Of a DNA stretch of 48,384 nt, positions 32,541 through 42,095 are shown in pieces (the stretch's first letter is position 1; each line of letters opens with the position of its first letter). The DNA lies in the NCBI GenBank assembly GCA_011048515.1, contig DSDW01000135.1, forward strand, positions 1 through 48,384, read 5' to 3'. Source of the stretch: Campylobacterota bacterium. GTDB taxonomy: Bacteria; Campylobacterota; Campylobacteria; Campylobacterales; Sulfurovaceae. The translations under genes were made by a program, and so were the position numbers. The notes under the pieces were generated by a model that was not told where the DNA came from, did not search any database, and saw only the letters and a program-made list of their open reading frames with translations.

Positions 32541-33059
32541 TCATTTCGTCATATTAGCCTCTTTTGGGGATGGAGGAGATGGGAAAAGTGCATAAGGTGT
32601 TGTAGGCTCTTTATCCGGCGGCAGATATTGCGGTGCAGGTTCTCCCTCCGGCCCCATAGATCGAATAAAATGATAGATGGCGCGTAGATCCGCATCTTTC
32701 ATACTATTGAGTGTAAACCATGGCATAGGAGGACGAGTCTTCAAGGTTTTTGCCATTTCTATCCATTCCTTTTCTGTCAAACCCTGTACAAGGATACGTA
32801 AGTTTGTAGGGTAGGTGGTTCCCCAAGGTCCTTTCCATCCAAAGGATGTTCCGGTCAACCACAGTTTTTGGGGTGTTTTTCCACCGAAGAGTAAATATCC
32901 TGGTGTATGACAGTCATTGCAGCCACCGATCTTTACCAAATACTTTCCCTGGTCTACAAGTTGAGTATCAATAGGTTGGGCGATTGTACTATTCAATCCT
33001 ATCTGTGTACAAATAAGTACTATCAAGAGATCAATTTTTCTATTACGTTTACACTTCAT
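32541..33059 (-). CDS. Monoheme c-type cytochrome, exported
   Basis: 172 residues with a signal peptide (I-D-L-L-I-V-L-I-C-T-Q-I-G-L-N-S-T-I-A-Q). One heme site C47-N-D-C-H51 with K-Y-L-V-K-I-G-G before it, and P-P-M-P-W as the likely Met ligand. A proline-rich tail (P-S-P-P-S-P) follows. It may donate electrons to the bd-like oxidase genes 1 kb away on the same strand. 33060-33355 holds no gene. Confidence 0.86.
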   Translation of the reverse strand: MKCKRNRKIDLLIVLICTQIGLNSTIAQPIDTQLVDQGKYLVKIGGCNDCHTPGYLLFGGKTPQKLWLTGTSFGWKGPWGTTYPTNLRILVQGLTEKEWIEMAKTLKTRPPMPWFTLNSMKDADLRAIYHFIRSMGPEGEPAPQYLPPDKEPTTPYALFPSPPSPKEANMTK

Positions 33060-33355
33060 TTCTGACTCCTTTATTGTTAAAGGTCGAAATTTTTAAGTAG
33101 ATGATATCTACGATCTAATACTCTTAGCATATGCAAAAATATTCAACGATACTATTTTATAGCTATAGTCTGCAATTCTTGTGTACGATTAAAAAATATA
33201 GAGTGAAACTGAAATGAAGTAAGTTACTTTGATGACTGTTCTTTTCTTGTCCAAAGTCAACTGTATCTCAAGAAACTATCTTGAGTATATCAATGGGATT
33301 GGCAATGGAATGAAAGACTCAATGGTTATGTGCAATAAATCAAACTTGACTACAC

Positions 33356-34021
33356 TTATGAAGCGTTCAATCGGTAACCGAATTTTTTCTTCGATTCAAT
33401 GATCTCCTTGCCCAATATGCTTCTTAGGTTCCAGATATAATATCTTATGATGCTGGAGTTGCCTTTGCTGTTGCAGGGATAGATACTGTTCTCCAGTTCA
33501 ACGCTTGATACGAATTTTTCTCTGTTTTTTATCAAATAGTCCAGGATCAATAAAGAGCGGATATCGAGTTCTATTCTTTTTTGATTGATGTAAAGCTTTT
33601 TATGCAGGAGGTCGTAGCTGACATTGTCAGAGATCTGTATAGATTCCTGATAGGTATGATAGGCTCTCTTCAAAAGTCTTTTGATCCGTAGCAACAGTTC
33701 GTCGATGTCGGAGGTTTTATTGAGAAAATCATCACATCCGTTTTTAAAAGATTGAATGAGACTCTCAGGAAACGAAGATAAGACAAGTTTCATTGTGCCA
33801 TCGTTATAGTCACTGAGTATCTTCATGAGTTCAAAACCGTTGATCTGAGGTACGTTGATATCTATCAGATAGAGATCGTAGATATCATCAAAAATTTTAT
33901 TTAAAAACTCTTGCCCGTTATTGCAGGTCTCAACGATAAAATCCTCCTTTTCCAAAAAATCTTTGATGCTTTCCTGATAGAGTTTATTGTCTTCCAGAAA
34001 AAGTATTTTTGTACCAGTCAC
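33356..34021 (-). CDS. OmpR-type response regulator, orphan
   Basis: 221 residues. Receiver domain 1-118: acidic pocket E10-D11, phosphoacceptor D54 in L-I-D-I-N-V-P, conserved Lys in F-L-N-K. Winged-helix C-terminal domain (about 125-221) with Y-D-L-L-H-K-K-L-Y-I, L-L-I-L-D-Y-L-I-K-N and R-Y-Y-I-W-N-L-R-S-I-L-G-K. GTG start with AAGGA upstream. No histidine kinase is next to it; it follows the bd-like oxidase genes on the same strand (80-nt gap) and may control them, but this is inferred. Confidence 0.88.
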   Translation of the reverse strand: MTGTKILFLEDNKLYQESIKDFLEKEDFIVETCNNGQEFLNKIFDDIYDLYLIDINVPQINGFELMKILSDYNDGTMKLVLSSFPESLIQSFKNGCDDFLNKTSDIDELLLRIKRLLKRAYHTYQESIQISDNVSYDLLHKKLYINQKRIELDIRSLLILDYLIKNREKFVSSVELENSIYPCNSKGNSSIIRYYIWNLRSILGKEIIESKKKFGYRLNAS

Positions 34022-34101
34022 TTTAATTTTCCTTCCCCAAAAAAATATAGATCGATCATGAGACGAGCATCAGGGGAACATGTTCCCCTGATGCGCATCG
34101 A

Positions 34102-35295
34102 CTAAAGTATGTTGCTAAACAGTATCGTCATTCCCCAGCCGAAAAAGACAACCATCCAAAGACTCATAATTCCCAGAGTATAGTTGCCGAGTGTGTTTAC
34201 TGCCTTATCTTTCGAACCGTCAAAAATACCTTGGCTTTTTCCGACTTTCCAAGCCATGGTCAGAAGATAGGCAACACCTACACCGCCCATGATCAGGAAT
34301 GTCAGCAGGAACATTGTGATTGACGGTATCTCAAAATTGACCGGATAGTCATAGATATTGTATCCCAGGCCCATCATCAGATCATATCTTATCAGTTCGC
34401 GTACACCCGAGATCAGCAGTGCTACGACGACCAATACACCGGTTGTAATATAACTGTTTTTGTTTGTCATCACCATAAAAAGCAGCACGAGTACACCTGC
34501 GATCGTAGCGATGATCACGGGATGCATCAGGTATCCTATCGTATACATCCAGAGAACAAATAAAACAGCGCTGATGAGCAGTCCTATGCTTGCGATCCTA
34601 GTTCCAAACGATGCTGTGTAATCGATAAGATCTTTGCTGAAATCCTCTCTGGTACTGACAAATCTGCTGTAGTTTTGCAAAAAGATGCCAACAACGGGAA
34701 GGGACAGGCTGACCATAAACGCCAGTCTTATGATATCGATGTTGAAGGTCCATCCGCTGTTGTCGACCACGCCATTGGGCGCATACATATTCATCCACTC
34801 GTTAGGCATGATGGAGGTCACGGCAAAGTTGTGCATCAAAATCCCGGCAAAAACCAGAATGGCAAAAGAGATCATACCGATCATTTTTCCTCCGCCATCT
34901 TTCGCCTTGTTGGCATAGTAGAACCAATAGAACATCATGTACCCTACGACCAGTGCATAGATAAAGATAAATATCCACATACCTGAGAGGGCATTGGTAG
35001 TGTACCAGTTGGGATCATAGATCACCTGCGTGAAAAGAAGCGGAGCAACCCCCAGCACGATCAGCAAAGAAACACTGATCTTCCCTGTCTGAATAAGATG
35101 CGGCGTCAGTATTTTCCAACGCTGGTCATCTTTTTGTTTAAACGTCCCATACAAAGAGAGTCCCATGGAACCCAAAGCGAGCAGAACAAAGGCAGCATGA
35201 AGTGCCCATGTCAAGATATAGAGTGCCTGAAACACCACGGGATAAAAAGGTATCCCTGCGGGGTCTCGTAAAGCCAATAATACAGATGCGTCCAT
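34102..35295 (-). CDS. Second membrane subunit of a cytochrome bd-like complex
   Basis: 397 residues with about nine to ten membrane helices and no signal peptide; AAGGAGGAATT before ATG 35295. The N-terminal half matches the topology of the large subunit next to it (first helix pair, charged loop with K-Q-K-D-D-Q, helix, W-Y-T loop, I-M-P-N-E-W), which suggests an old duplication. The His and Met positions that ligate heme in CydA-like proteins are largely absent, so it is more likely structural than catalytic. The 9-nt gap after the large-subunit gene shows a bicistronic unit. Confidence 0.7.
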   Translation of the reverse strand: MDASVLLALRDPAGIPFYPVVFQALYILTWALHAAFVLLALGSMGLSLYGTFKQKDDQRWKILTPHLIQTGKISVSLLIVLGVAPLLFTQVIYDPNWYTTNALSGMWIFIFIYALVVGYMMFYWFYYANKAKDGGGKMIGMISFAILVFAGILMHNFAVTSIMPNEWMNMYAPNGVVDNSGWTFNIDIIRLAFMVSLSLPVVGIFLQNYSRFVSTREDFSKDLIDYTASFGTRIASIGLLISAVLFVLWMYTIGYLMHPVIIATIAGVLVLLFMVMTNKNSYITTGVLVVVALLISGVRELIRYDLMMGLGYNIYDYPVNFEIPSITMFLLTFLIMGGVGVAYLLTMAWKVGKSQGIFDGSKDKAVNTLGNYTLGIMSLWMVVFFGWGMTILFSNIL

Positions 35296-35304
35296 AATTC
35301 CTCC

Positions 35305-36642
35305 TTAATATTTTTGTGATGCAAGATACTCTGCGAGTGCATCATATTCGTGTTCAGGCAACTTTAAACTAGGCATGTATGACATACCGCCGGCTCCAAT
35401 TGCATAGAGTATAGATTTGATAGCCTCTTTATCCATACCTGTCAATCTCTCTTTCAGAGGTCTGAACTTGCCTGTTGTCTCTAAAGAGTGGCAGTTGGAA
35501 CATGACATTCTTGCCAGAAGTTTTCCTGCTTCAAGTTTATTGTCCGCTGTAATGACTTTCAGATTTTCAGGTACAAAAGGATTGACCTGAAGCAAGCCTT
35601 TTTCTGCGATGATCGGAAGTTCGCTTTTGATCCCTTTACCCGGTACATCACGACTGATGATCTGGTTGGAATAGATATATTGCCCCGCCACATACGGTTT
35701 TCTCATCGATTCGCGAAGTTTTTCTCCCGGCCATAGCCCCGCGATAAGTATCACGGCGATCATTGCCGATGCAATCGGTACATTGATCACCTTTGGTTTG
35801 ATAATGGCGATAAGGAAGTAAAGAGAGAAGAGGATTGCCAAAATAATTCTGTTCTGTATAATGGACTCTTTGGTGATATTGAATACAGCATGTGCATTAT
35901 CCGGCAGTGTTCCCATGTACCACATGAAGAAGAACATCGTGACAAATCCGCCGAGCAAACTCACAAAGCCCATTTTTCTGCTGAGTTCATTGGAGAGCGC
36001 TTCATTCTCTTTTCTCATGGCACTGGATATCACAAGGCCGATGACCCCTGACATCATGATCATAAATCCGATACGAAGGAACATATGAGGGAAAGTATTG
36101 GTACCGAAAAAGGCATCACTTGCGCTCCCCGTCGTATAATAGGCTTCTGTTCCCGGCCACATCATAAAGCTGATAATTCCGATGATAAGTGCGAGGGTAC
36201 CCACCGAAGCCAGTGCAAAGGTAAAGGTGAGTTTCAGGTGCGTTTTTTTGTCGATCTTGTTCATGAAGTATACAAGTGCAAAGACACCGATCACCTCATA
36301 GACAAAGAATACCCACTCCGTAGCCCATACCCAGACAAAGTTGTGTATCAGTGCACTGATCCCCCTTGGGCTTGCAGCAGTTGCCGTGTACCAGATACCC
36401 GGACCTGTGATAGATCCTATGACATAGGAAAAGATCAGTAGGAACATACCGTACTTTTTCATATACGGGTAGAGGTCCGTTCTATCCTCCTTGTATGCTT
36501 TGTAAGCCAAAAATGCAAAAAGCATTGCAGCACCAACGGAGGTGTGAGATGCCAGGATATGTATGGTGCCTGTCACACCCATCATCCAGGCACTTCCGTA
36601 CTCCGGAAAATAAAACAACGGAAATTGTCCTATTATGTCCAT
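35305..36642 (-). CDS. CydA-superfamily oxidase large subunit with C-terminal cytochrome c domain
   Basis: 445 residues from ATG 36642 (AAAGGAGA 5 nt upstream). About nine membrane helices with CydA-like landmarks: His28 and His33 in I-H-I-L-A-S-H-T-S-V, W-A-T-E-W-V-F-F-V-Y-E-V with two Glu one helical turn pair apart, and F-P-H-M-F-L-R-I-G. After a final membrane helix (about 290-305), a periplasmic domain carries C381-S-N-C-H385 and Met423, a c-type heme. There is no long quinol-binding loop, so the donor is more likely a cytochrome c or HiPIP than quinol. It probably reduces O2 in a microaerobic chain; another electron acceptor is possible. Confidence 0.78.
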   Translation of the reverse strand: MDIIGQFPLFYFPEYGSAWMMGVTGTIHILASHTSVGAAMLFAFLAYKAYKEDRTDLYPYMKKYGMFLLIFSYVIGSITGPGIWYTATAASPRGISALIHNFVWVWATEWVFFVYEVIGVFALVYFMNKIDKKTHLKLTFTFALASVGTLALIIGIISFMMWPGTEAYYTTGSASDAFFGTNTFPHMFLRIGFMIMMSGVIGLVISSAMRKENEALSNELSRKMGFVSLLGGFVTMFFFMWYMGTLPDNAHAVFNITKESIIQNRIILAILFSLYFLIAIIKPKVINVPIASAMIAVILIAGLWPGEKLRESMRKPYVAGQYIYSNQIISRDVPGKGIKSELPIIAEKGLLQVNPFVPENLKVITADNKLEAGKLLARMSCSNCHSLETTGKFRPLKERLTGMDKEAIKSILYAIGAGGMSYMPSLKLPEHEYDALAEYLASQKY

Positions 36643-36875
36643 GTTGTCTCCTTTTATTAAAATGACCACTCATTATAAAACCACTTTGTTAATTATTTGT
36701 TAGTTTTTCATCTTTGATCAAAAAATAGTTATATTTATTATTTTTTATCATTATATGTCCCTCTGATCCTGATTGATAGTAAGAAATAGTTAGACTTCAA
36801 ATAGCATCTGATACAATATCTGTATATAACGCTTTTAGTGTGAAAGAAAAGAAAATAGAAGAGGTTAGGTCAACG

Positions 36876-37484
36876 ATGAACAAAATAACGTTTAATGACA
36901 CGCAAGTCATCCCGTCAAAAGTCATCTGCATAGGACGAAACTATGTAGAACATATCGAGGAGCTGGGCAATGAAACCCCCGAGAGTATGGTTGTCTTCAA
37001 CAAGCCCAACTCTGCGATCACCGATACGCTTGACTTTATCAGCGAAGATACGCGCTTTGAGGGAGAGATCTGTTTCCTGATCCAAAACAGTGAGATCGCC
37101 GGTATCGGGTTTGGGCTTGACCTGACCAAGGCGGGGATACAGAACAAGATGAAAGAAAAGGGCTTGCCCTGGGAGCGGGCAAAAGCGTTTGACGGCTCGG
37201 CGGTATTGGGAGAGTTTGTCCCTTTCAGCGGAAATCTTAGAGAGCTTCGTATGGAGCTTTGGATCAATGGCCGGCTTGCGCAGTTCGCCGATTATGCACT
37301 GATGATCTATAAACCTTTGGAGATGCTCACGGAGATAGAGAGTTTTATGTCCTTTGAGGATGGAGACATTGTCATGTCCGGTACACCAAAAGGGGTTGGA
37401 AACTACAGCATAGGGGATGAGTTTGTAGGAAGAGTTTATGAAGGAGAAAAACGTCTTGTGGAGTCTAGCTGGAGAGTTCAGTAG
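36876..37484 (+). CDS. Fumarylacetoacetate hydrolase (FAH) family protein
   Basis: 202 residues from ATG 36876 (AGG upstream); the longer frame from 36840 is less likely. FAH motifs: C-I-G-R-N-Y-V-E-H, the metal ligands D-T-R-F-E-G-E-I and F-D-G-S-A-V-L-G, and G-D-I-V-M-S-G-T-P-K-G-V-G. Members cleave or isomerise C-C bonds in small keto acids, for example acylpyruvate or oxaloacetate. Divergent from the bd-like operon. Its 3-prime end overlaps the convergent LysR-like gene by 20 nt. Confidence 0.88.
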   Translation: MNKITFNDTQVIPSKVICIGRNYVEHIEELGNETPESMVVFNKPNSAITDTLDFISEDTRFEGEICFLIQNSEIAGIGFGLDLTKAGIQNKMKEKGLPWERAKAFDGSAVLGEFVPFSGNLRELRMELWINGRLAQFADYALMIYKPLEMLTEIESFMSFEDGDIVMSGTPKGVGNYSIGDEFVGRVYEGEKRLVESSWRVQ

Positions 37485-38136
37485 TGCGATGCCACATTTG
37501 AAGATACTCGATGATCTCTTTGATCTTGCCGGTATCCTTTCTCTTTTTGTCATAGATGATATAGTATTTTCTTGAAAGGAGAGCTCCATTGATGCGGGAG
37601 AGGTAGAGCTCTTTTCTTTCAAGTTCATCAATGATCGCGAGTTTGGAAACGATCGTTATCGTAGGATGTTCCCTGTTTGGTTTTGACCATTTGATACTCT
37701 GTATGGCGGAGGTTGTATTGTCAACCTCCATCAATGAGTCAAAATGGTGATAAGAGAGCCCATGTCTGCTGAAAAAATCCGAGATCAGCTGACGGGTAGG
37801 AGACTCTTCCTGCCTGCAAAGAAGCTGGCAGTTGCCGATCTTCTCCCTGTCGATGGATTCTCCGAGTGAAGTTTTGGAGCAGACCACCAGTTCATCCTCC
37901 ATCCACTCCTCATAGCAAAGTGCATCATCAAATATAGCCGATTCGATCACTCCCAGGTCAAAGATACCGTTTTTGGTCCCCTCGATGATCTTTTCGCAGT
38001 TTAATGCCGTCAATTTGATCTGACTATCGATCTTCTGACTTAATGTGATCGGCGGTTCCCCGGGAAGAATGTATGTACCGATCGTCGGAGAGGCACCCAA
38101 ATTCACAATATCACTCACAACAAACCCCTTTTCCAT
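37465..38136 (-). CDS. LysR-type effector-binding domain without the DNA-binding domain
   Basis: 223 residues that begin at the linker of a LysR regulator and run through a complete substrate-binding domain: V-N-L-G-A-S-P-T-I-G-T-Y-I-L-P, then D-L-G-V-I-E-S, L-V-V-C-S-K-T-S and R-Q-E-E-S-P-T-R. The 80-100 residue N-terminal winged helix of LysR proteins is absent, and no in-frame remnant of it is seen upstream (38137-38270). Either a truncated regulator or a solo ligand sensor. It overlaps the FAH gene tail to tail. Confidence 0.8.
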   Translation of the reverse strand: MEKGFVVSDIVNLGASPTIGTYILPGEPPITLSQKIDSQIKLTALNCEKIIEGTKNGIFDLGVIESAIFDDALCYEEWMEDELVVCSKTSLGESIDREKIGNCQLLCRQEESPTRQLISDFFSRHGLSYHHFDSLMEVDNTTSAIQSIKWSKPNREHPTITIVSKLAIIDELERKELYLSRINGALLSRKYYIIYDKKRKDTGKIKEIIEYLQMWHRTTELSS

Positions 38137-38270
38137 TTTTTCTATCTTATAATAATTATAAGAAATAATTACTTAAATTACAATATTTCATTAAGCAAAT
38201 AGATTAAAAACATGTCAGGCAGGAAGAGGACTTTGCGTTATGCAAGATTGAGCCGAAACAGATCCAAAGC

Positions 38271-39149
38271 TCAATTGATCCTATAGTGCACATAGAACAT
38301 GATCTTCGTTTTTTTCTCTGGTTTGGGGTAATCCTTATAGGCGGTTTTGATGACCTCTATCGTATTTTCATCCAGCGCCCTGTAGCCTATGGAGGATCTC
38401 AGGTGAAGATCGGATATGTCCCCGTTGGGATGGAGATAGAACGAGACGATATTGGTACCCTGCATCTGCATGCGTACCGCGATATCGGGGTAGCCTCTGC
38501 GCCAGAGGGTATTTTGTGTGATACGGTATATCTCGCCCAGATGTTGTTTGATGAATTTTTGCTGTTCTTTGCTGTAGGCATGAAACTCTTTACCGTAGAT
38601 GCGGGAGACCATCTGATCTACAAAGGCATCTTTTTTCGGCCGGGGCGTCATGGAGCTTCCCGAACTCATCAATGCGTTGGCAAGCGGATCCTTTGATGGT
38701 TGTAGCGGCTTGCGTTGCGCCACTTTTGGGACGTGTTGCGCTTTGCGTACCTGGGTCTCTTTTTTGGGAACGGTCTCTTTGGCTTTTGCAACGACTTCAG
38801 GTTTGACCTTGGCGATCTTAGTGGCATTATTCTCTTCGGTATCTTTTGCCGTGATAAAACTCTTTTGGGTACTTTTTTTCTCTTTTCTGACAGGCTCAGC
38901 CTCTTTCTTCGGTTCTACCATCGAGGGTGGGGTGATCTCAGATACCGGTGTGACAGGTTTGGTTACCGGCTCAGGCTTTGGGGCTGGCGGTACAAAGGTT
39001 TTAAGATCAAGTGATATCTTCTGGGACTGGCTTTGGGGTTCAGGGAGTTTGAATGCTTTTACATTTACAATAAAGAACAGGAACAGGAAGATCAATAGAT
39101 ACAGCAACAGTGACAGTAGAAATGCTTTGAGTGTTCTGCTACGGATAAT
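38271..39149 (-). CDS. TonB/TolA-like energy transducer, start codon uncertain
   Basis: One membrane helix (L-L-Y-L-L-I-F-L-F-L-F-F-I-V), a Pro/Lys-rich periplasmic linker (P-P-A-P-K-P-E-P-V-T-K-P) and a C-terminal TonB-like domain (about the last 85 residues) with N-I-V-S-F-Y-L-H-P-N-G-D-I and A-L-D-E-N-T-I. It would couple the inner-membrane proton gradient to outer-membrane uptake. The first ordinary start is TTG 39107, which would begin inside the helix. The frame stays open upstream and gives a basic I-I-R-S-R-T-L-K-A-F lead typical of TonB; the only codons near an AAGGGG site are ATT 39149 and ATC 39146, so a rare start is possible. Confidence 0.75.
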   Translation of the reverse strand: MIRSRTLKAFLLSLLLYLLIFLFLFFIVNVKAFKLPEPQSQSQKISLDLKTFVPPAPKPEPVTKPVTPVSEITPPSMVEPKKEAEPVRKEKKSTQKSFITAKDTEENNATKIAKVKPEVVAKAKETVPKKETQVRKAQHVPKVAQRKPLQPSKDPLANALMSSGSSMTPRPKKDAFVDQMVSRIYGKEFHAYSKEQQKFIKQHLGEIYRITQNTLWRRGYPDIAVRMQMQGTNIVSFYLHPNGDISDLHLRSSIGYRALDENTIEVIKTAYKDYPKPEKKTKIMFYVHYRIN

Positions 39150-39262
39150 CGACCCCTTAGTGCCATTGTAGTATAATTCACGCTAATTATCTGACGATTG
39201 TTCAACTCCATTGCGGAGCACTTTCTTAAATATCAGAATTATACACAACAAGGATTAATCAT

Positions 39263-40555
39263 ATGGCATACGATAAAAGCATTGCAGCATTTGAAAAAGC
39301 ATACAAGGTAATCCCGGGAGGTGTTGACTCACCTGTCCGTGCGTTTAAAGGAGTAGAAGGAACACCTCCGTTCATCGAAAGAGGCGAGGGTGGATACCTC
39401 TATGATATCGATGGAAACAGATATATCGACTTTGTGCAAAGCTGGGGGCCGCTTATCTTCGGTCATGCGGATGCTGATATCCAAAATGCCGTGATGGAAG
39501 CAGTCAAAAACGGACTGAGTTTCGGTGCGCCGACACTTGTGGAGACAGAACTTGCAACAGAGATCACGACACTCTTTGATACGATCGATAAGGTACGTTT
39601 CGTCAGTTCTGGTACTGAGGCGGTCATGTCTGCGATCCGTCTGGCACGCGGGTTTACAGGCAGGGACAATATTCTGAAATTTACCGGATGTTACCATGGA
39701 CATTCTGATTCGCTGCTGGTACAGGCCGGTTCAGGCCTGGCAACATTCGGTTCGCCTTCCAGCCCGGGAGTTCCGGCGGATCTTACCAAGCATACACTGC
39801 TTGCGACATACAATGATATCGAAGAGGTAAAACAGTGTTTTGCCGATGCCAAGGGTGAGATCGCGTGTGTGATCATCGAACCTATCGCGGGGAACATGGG
39901 GCTTGTGCCTGCCACAGAAGAGTTCCTACAGGGGCTGAGAGAGATATGTGATGCACACGGCACACTGCTGATCTTTGATGAAGTGATGAGCGGATTCAGG
40001 GCTTCGCTGAGAGGAGCACAGGGGATCACAACCGTCAAGCCTGACATGGTGACACTGGGCAAAGTGATCGGCGCAGGGATGCCTGTAGGCGCATTTGGTG
40101 CCAGAGCTGAGATTATGGCATACCTTTCACCTGAAGGCCCTGTCTATCAGGCGGGTACCCTCAGCGGCAACCCTGTAGCGATGGCAGCGGGCCTTGCGAG
40201 CCTTAAAAAGCTCAAGGCAAATCCGGGTATCTATGTAGAGTTGGGCAATAAAGCAAAAAAACTGATGGACGGATTCCAAAAAGCTGCGATAGCGGTGGAT
40301 GTACCGATGGTAACGGATGTGAGGGGAAGCATGTTCGGTTTCTTTTTCTCCGAGATCCCGGTGAGAAATTTCGATGAGGCGCAGCAGAATGATACGGCAA
40401 TGTTCGCCAAGTTCCATAAGGGGATGCTTGATCGCGGAGTTTATCTGGCATGTTCGTCATTTGAAGCAGGATTTATCTCTACGGTTACGACCGATGAGAT
40501 GATCAACGAAGCGATCAAAGCAGCCTACGAGACACTTAGAGAGCTGACTGCCTAA
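39263..40555 (+). CDS. hemL: Glutamate-1-semialdehyde 2,1-aminomutase
   Basis: 430 residues that turn glutamate-1-semialdehyde into 5-aminolevulinate, the heme precursor, in the C5 pathway. PLP Lys is K267 in [17 protein letters not shown] (115-120), Y-H-G-H-S-D and [12 protein letters not shown] are all present. Length equals that of other HemL. ATG 39263 with AAGGA upstream. Divergent from the TonB-like gene; downstream is the convergent sensor-like gene. Confidence 0.97.
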   Translation: MAYDKSIAAFEKAYKVIPGGVDSPVRAFKGVEGTPPFIERGEGGYLYDIDGNRYIDFVQSWGPLIFGHADADIQNAVMEAVKNGLSFGAPTLVETELATEITTLFDTIDKVRFVSSGTEAVMSAIRLARGFTGRDNILKFTGCYHGHSDSLLVQAGSGLATFGSPSSPGVPADLTKHTLLATYNDIEEVKQCFADAKGEIACVIIEPIAGNMGLVPATEEFLQGLREICDAHGTLLIFDEVMSGFRASLRGAQGITTVKPDMVTLGKVIGAGMPVGAFGARAEIMAYLSPEGPVYQAGTLSGNPVAMAAGLASLKKLKANPGIYVELGNKAKKLMDGFQKAAIAVDVPMVTDVRGSMFGFFFSEIPVRNFDEAQQNDTAMFAKFHKGMLDRGVYLACSSFEAGFISTVTTDEMINEAIKAAYETLRELTA

Positions 40556-40582
40556 GGGTTTGGGTTCTGGTTTTTTCTGTTT

Positions 40583-40603
40583 GTCCTGCGTGATCAGCAG
40601 GAC
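40583..40603. terminator. Hairpin between hemL and the convergent sensor-like gene
   Basis: GTCCTGC-GTGATCA-GCAGGAC, a perfect 7-bp stem followed on the + strand by TTCCTTT. It overlaps the last codons of the minus-strand gene. Confidence 0.45.
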
Positions 40604-41454
40604 TTCCTTTGTGTCAGGTAGATGAACACGGCTAGCGAAAGTATGATCAGCGCGATACCGCCCATCAGGTAGAGTGCATTGATCATCTCCCCATCCTCTT
40701 TCATCGCGATCTTAAAGACCACCATCAGAGTCTCAATCGCCAGGGCGATCAGGATCGTAAAGAGGAACTTGGTCAGCAGTTTGACTTCATCTTTGGAGTT
40801 TTTGACATAGCTTTTATAAAATACCTCCTGTTCCAGAACGGTTTTCGACAGATCAAAGATCGCAAGCCCCAGTGTCGCGGCAATGATCGGTTTGAAGATC
40901 GTATGGATATCGAGATTCAAAGCCATTACGTTGCCTGCAAAGTCAAAGAGCGAGTAGAGGACAGCCGCCAGAGCGATAATACCCATAAATGCCCCGGTAA
41001 AGAGGTAAAAAGAGAGTTGAACACTGTCAAAAGTGGCATGTCTCTCGATAAGTTTCAGTCTCTCCAGCAATCTTTTGAGATCAAAATCCATAAAGATGAT
41101 TTTCCCATCCTCTTTTTTGGAGACGGTGATACAGAGTGTCTGTGTCGCTCCACTTTTGTAGGGTGCAGTGAAAGCAAAGCCGTTCTCCTTGATCTCAAGA
41201 CGGTCAAGCAGATAACTTCTGCTGATATCTTTTGCAGTATCATCGATACGGTTGGGATAGATGTTGGGCGAGCTTTGTATCGAGGTATCCGCATCGACGA
41301 CATAGACCAGCTCCAGAGACTTGAAGATCTGAAAGAGACTTGCAAAATTCTCTTTTTCCAGTGCACTCAATGCACCGAAATTCAATACACTGTCTTCGAT
41401 GAAGCCGTTGACTTGTTCTCTCCCCTGGAAATAGGCTCCGATATACTCTTTCAT
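40594..41454 (-). CDS. Membrane protein with PDC/Cache-like sensor domain
   Basis: 286 residues. The N-terminal half (about 1-140) looks like a PDC/Cache-like sensing domain (L-E-L-V-Y-V-V-D-A-D-T, G-F-A-F-T-A-P-Y, L-C-I-T-V-S-K), but with no leading membrane helix, so its side of the membrane is unclear. The C-terminal half has four helices, with D-L-S-K-T-V-L-E-Q-E-V in a loop, and no kinase, HAMP or methyl-accepting domain. Members in Campylobacterota have no known role. No operon partner. Confidence 0.72.
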   Translation of the reverse strand: MKEYIGAYFQGREQVNGFIEDSVLNFGALSALEKENFASLFQIFKSLELVYVVDADTSIQSSPNIYPNRIDDTAKDISRSYLLDRLEIKENGFAFTAPYKSGATQTLCITVSKKEDGKIIFMDFDLKRLLERLKLIERHATFDSVQLSFYLFTGAFMGIIALAAVLYSLFDFAGNVMALNLDIHTIFKPIIAATLGLAIFDLSKTVLEQEVFYKSYVKNSKDEVKLLTKFLFTILIALAIETLMVVFKIAMKEDGEMINALYLMGGIALIILSLAVFIYLTQRKSC

Positions 41455-41563
41455 GATGATATCCTTGTTTGGTTCTTTGTTTTATTATAAAGCATATCAG
41501 GTGGAAAAAAGAGATAAAGTGTGCTTATTATTTGATCAATGTAAGCGATTGGATGTAAGGGCG

Positions 41564-42040
41564 TTACATCTTGTGTATCGTCCATCCCGCTTTTTCAAAC
41601 TGTTCAGCCGCCTCTTTCTCACATACGCTAATGACCACTTTCGGAGGCATTGCAAATGCAGGTTCATACCGTGACAGCCCTTTATCCTGGAGGATGTCCC
41701 AGCGGGAGTATCCTCCCATATGGGGAGTGCGGAGGGCAAAGACCACCTCTTTGATCTTTTGCTCGCGGATCATAAAGGAGCACATGGGGCAGGGTTCGCA
41801 GTTGGAGTAGAGGGTGCACCCGGAGAGATCGGGAGTGCCGAGTACTTTTTTCGCCTTTCTCATCGCATTGATCTCCGCATGGTCTGTTATGTCATGAAGT
41901 ACGGCGCTGTTTGTTGCTTCGGCAATGATCTTATCCTCTTTGACGACAAGCGCACCGAAAGGATTGTCTCCGGCATCCATCGACTCCTGTGCCAGTTCCA
42001 TACAGCGTTTGATAAATTTCTCATGGTGTTCCATTTCCAT
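41564..42040 (-). CDS. Nucleoside/cytidine-type deaminase
   Basis: 158 residues from ATG 42040, chosen over 42076 because AGGGAGAG lies 7 nt upstream. Zinc site H54-A-E56 and P-C84-P-M-C87. Members deaminate guanine, cytidine, dCMP or tRNA adenosine; the substrate cannot be set from sequence, though the short form with N-P-F-G-A-L-V resembles guanine deaminase and TadA. Downstream end of the leftward rSAM-Memo-AMMECR1-pcm cluster (56 nt after pcm). Confidence 0.88.
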   Translation of the reverse strand: MEMEHHEKFIKRCMELAQESMDAGDNPFGALVVKEDKIIAEATNSAVLHDITDHAEINAMRKAKKVLGTPDLSGCTLYSNCEPCPMCSFMIREQKIKEVVFALRTPHMGGYSRWDILQDKGLSRYEPAFAMPPKVVISVCEKEAAEQFEKAGWTIHKM

Positions 42041-42095
42041 CTGAGCACTCTCCCTTTGATTCTCCATCATTCTCATTCAGAGATCTTAAAAACTA

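Noticed and set aside
36690-36740. FNR-like box (TTTGATCAAA) upstream of the bd-like operon
   Set aside because: Palindromic, but without the 4-nt spacer of the FNR consensus; not enough for a call.
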